Shown here: positions 6,144 to 7,298 of the stretch, one piece after another
How positions within the stretch are numbered: position 1 is the stretch's first letter
Layout of the letters: each line of letters opens with the position of its first letter
DNA from: Bacillota bacterium
GTDB taxonomy: Bacteria; Bacillota; Clostridia; Lachnospirales; Lachnospiraceae
Assembly (NCBI GenBank): GCA_023414985.1
Contig: JAEZLY010000080.1
Location: 1 to 7,298 of the forward strand
Length of the DNA: 7,298 nucleotides
Reading direction: 5' to 3'
The notes under the pieces: generated by a model
What the model saw: the letters and a program-made list of their open reading frames with translations, nothing else
Database searches by the model: none
What the model was told of the DNA's origin: nothing
Program-made: the position numbers and the translations under genes

Positions 6144-6158
6144 GTTGTAAAATAGAAA
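6140..6158 (+). promoter_or_regulatory. Copy 2 of the 19-nt repeated promoter element, facing the tandem-HTH gene
   Basis: TAATGTTGTAAAATAGAAA on the plus strand overlaps the last four bases of the -10 box and the predicted start of transcription. It matches the minus-strand copy at 6073-6055 except for two bases. A protein bound here would block the promoter, so autorepression is the simplest reading. Confidence 0.5.
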
Positions 6159-6170
6159 GGCAGGAGGGCT

Positions 6171-6884
6171 ATGCAGCTGAGACCAATTGATATTGCAAGG
6201 AAATTAAATATTAGCACCTCTACGCTTAGGAGCTATGAAGAGTTGGGATTGGTTCCGCCTGTTCTCCGTTCGCAGAGTGGCTACCGATTATTGAACGAAG
6301 AGCATATGGCTTATTTCATTTGCATCAGGGAGATGCTGCACGGATTCACTTTATCGGAGATCGGGGATATGCTGAGGCCGGTAATGGCGCATAACATAGA
6401 TGAGGCTCTTTGGTTGGCAAATCAAGCACAGGTTGATCTTCGTAATGATAAAATAGTATGTGGGAATATCAGAAAAAGATTCTTACAGAAGACGAAGATG
6501 GTAAGGAAAGCACAGGAGTTCTCAATCGATGCCGTAAGTAAAGCCACAGGTGTGATTCCTTCTACGATACGATACTGGGATAAGATTGGGCTGATTTCCG
6601 CAAGCAGATGTTCAACCAATAATTACAGAAAATTCACTCCGGCAAATATAAATGAGATACTAATCCTTCAAGCGCTTAAGCTTGCCACCCAGGCAAGGGG
6701 AGAGAAGTATGCCGTCGAACAGGTCCGAACGGAGCTGGAGCAATTTGATTTCTCCGATACGAATCGGATCACTGCCATTGTCTCAGGGATTGAACGACAC
6801 TTGGCAACGCTGAATCGGGGACAGCTGAGGGGAATCTCTGCGCTGTATAAGCTATGCACTCAAGTGGAGCAGAATCAATTCTAA
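6171..6884 (+). CDS. Regulator with two MerR-type DNA-binding domains in one chain
   Basis: This 237-residue protein carries two MerR-type winged HTH modules. The first (about residues 4-70) contains STLRSYEELGLVPP (17-30) and the wing GYRLL (37-41). The second (about 116-188) contains STIRYWDKIGLIS (131-143) and NYRKF (151-155). A basic, helical linker (about 77-113) joins them, and residues 189-237 form a short helical tail too small for a known effector domain. Ordinary MerR proteins have one HTH and dimerise through a coil, so this looks like a single-chain pseudo-dimer or an asymmetric binder. The two HTH halves differ clearly, so this is an old duplication or a fusion. AGGAGG at 6162-6167 lies only three bases before the ATG, closer than usual, but no better start exists. 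It is divergent from the UvrA-like gene, which it probably controls; that role is inferred. Confidence 0.85.
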   Translation: MQLRPIDIARKLNISTSTLRSYEELGLVPPVLRSQSGYRLLNEEHMAYFICIREMLHGFTLSEIGDMLRPVMAHNIDEALWLANQAQVDLRNDKIVCGNIRKRFLQKTKMVRKAQEFSIDAVSKATGVIPSTIRYWDKIGLISASRCSTNNYRKFTPANINEILILQALKLATQARGEKYAVEQVRTELEQFDFSDTNRITAIVSGIERHLATLNRGQLRGISALYKLCTQVEQNQF

Positions 6885-6900
6885 TCAAAGATTGCAGTCT

Positions 6901-7298
6901 TCATTCTGACCATTTCATTTGTTCGTAAGGAATGCCCAGCTTCCGGCATTCTTCACGAACCGCTTGCTTTTCAACATGATTACCGATCGTGTATCTTAAG
7001 ATCTTATCTCGAAAGACGATATATTTCAAATTACCCGATTTAAAATCCGCGAACCAATTTCCGCCTTTCGTCTCATCCGAAATCATTTCCTTTGAAATTA
7101 AGTTCGGAAAATCCCTGATCGTCGAAGAAAAGTAGATCACTGTCCAGTATTTCGGATTCCCTTGTGTCTTCCAAAGTTCTACCTTATTGATGGCAAGGTA
7201 ATCAAGGATGGAATCAGTTTCTAAACTTTCTTTTATGATGATTCCTTCATAAATGCCTGAGCTCTCATCACGAATAGCAGTAGTACCACATCCATTTA
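6901..7298 (-). CDS. Unrecognised protein, 5' end cut off by the window edge
   Basis: An open frame runs from the right edge of the window to a TGA at 6903-6901, giving 131 residues without a start. A GTG at 7140 could be read as a start, but the frame stays open with sensible protein sequence for 52 further codons upstream and no ribosome binding site precedes the GTG, so I take the gene as truncated. The visible part is soluble, with no membrane segment. It is rich in aromatic residues in its middle (YWTVIYF, NWFADF, KYIVFRD), suggesting a beta-rich fold, and ends in a charged helix plus EQMKWSE. I do not recognise the family. It converges on the tandem-HTH gene with a 16-bp gap and no terminator in that gap. 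Confidence 0.72.
   Translation of the reverse strand, partial: NGCGTTAIRDESSGIYEGIIIKESLETDSILDYLAINKVELWKTQGNPKYWTVIYFSSTIRDFPNLISKEMISDETKGGNWFADFKSGNLKYIVFRDKILRYTIGNHVEKQAVREECRKLGIPYEQMKWSE

Noticed and set aside
6885..6900. Near-palindrome across the convergent gap as a bidirectional terminator
   Set aside because: AAGA...TCTT arms are only four bases with no U-run; too weak to call.

Overview
The window reads as chromosomal DNA of a low-to-moderate GC Gram-positive bacterium (Bacillota). A clostridial or Lachnospiraceae-type host is my best guess. The grounds are strong AGGAGG-type ribosome binding sites in front of nearly every gene, sigma-70/sigma-A style promoters, U-tailed hairpin terminators, and the protein families present. 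I cannot name the species.

Layout from left to right. (1) A plus-strand MerR regulator with a TipAS-like C-terminal domain (35-880) is followed by a hairpin. (2) A small CDGSH-type iron-sulfur protein lies on the minus strand (1107-1298). It has a clear rho-independent terminator on its 3' side and an AT-rich inverted repeat upstream. (3) A minus-strand gene for a BtrH_N/DUF4872-like protein (1424-2512) is preceded by a textbook MerR-type promoter: a 19-bp spacer filled by a 21-bp perfect dyad. (4) A minus-strand MerR regulator with a GyrI/BmrR-like ligand-binding domain (2583-3398) has its own promoter. (5) A minus-strand UvrA paralogue of 814 residues (3545-5989) has both ATPase halves and the zinc modules, but the UvrB-binding domain is deleted. 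(6) Divergent from it is a 237-residue protein with two MerR-type DNA-binding domains in one chain (6171-6884). (7) The 5'-truncated end of an unrecognised minus-strand gene (6901-7298) runs off the right edge.

The common theme is sensing and self-protection. Three architecturally different MerR-family regulators sit within 7 kb. Two of them are each beside a plausible effector: the GyrI-type regulator beside the BtrH-like enzyme, and the tandem-domain regulator beside the UvrA-like protein. The BtrH-like gene has the promoter geometry that MerR activators need. The divergent region between the UvrA-like gene and the tandem-HTH gene carries the same 19-nt non-palindromic element twice (17/19 identical), once pointing toward each gene. 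This is the strongest unexplained signal and suggests co-regulation, possibly by the single-chain double-HTH protein itself. Drug or toxin response is an inference from the families; no substrate can be read from the sequence. I saw no tRNA, rRNA, CRISPR array, insertion sequence or integrase.
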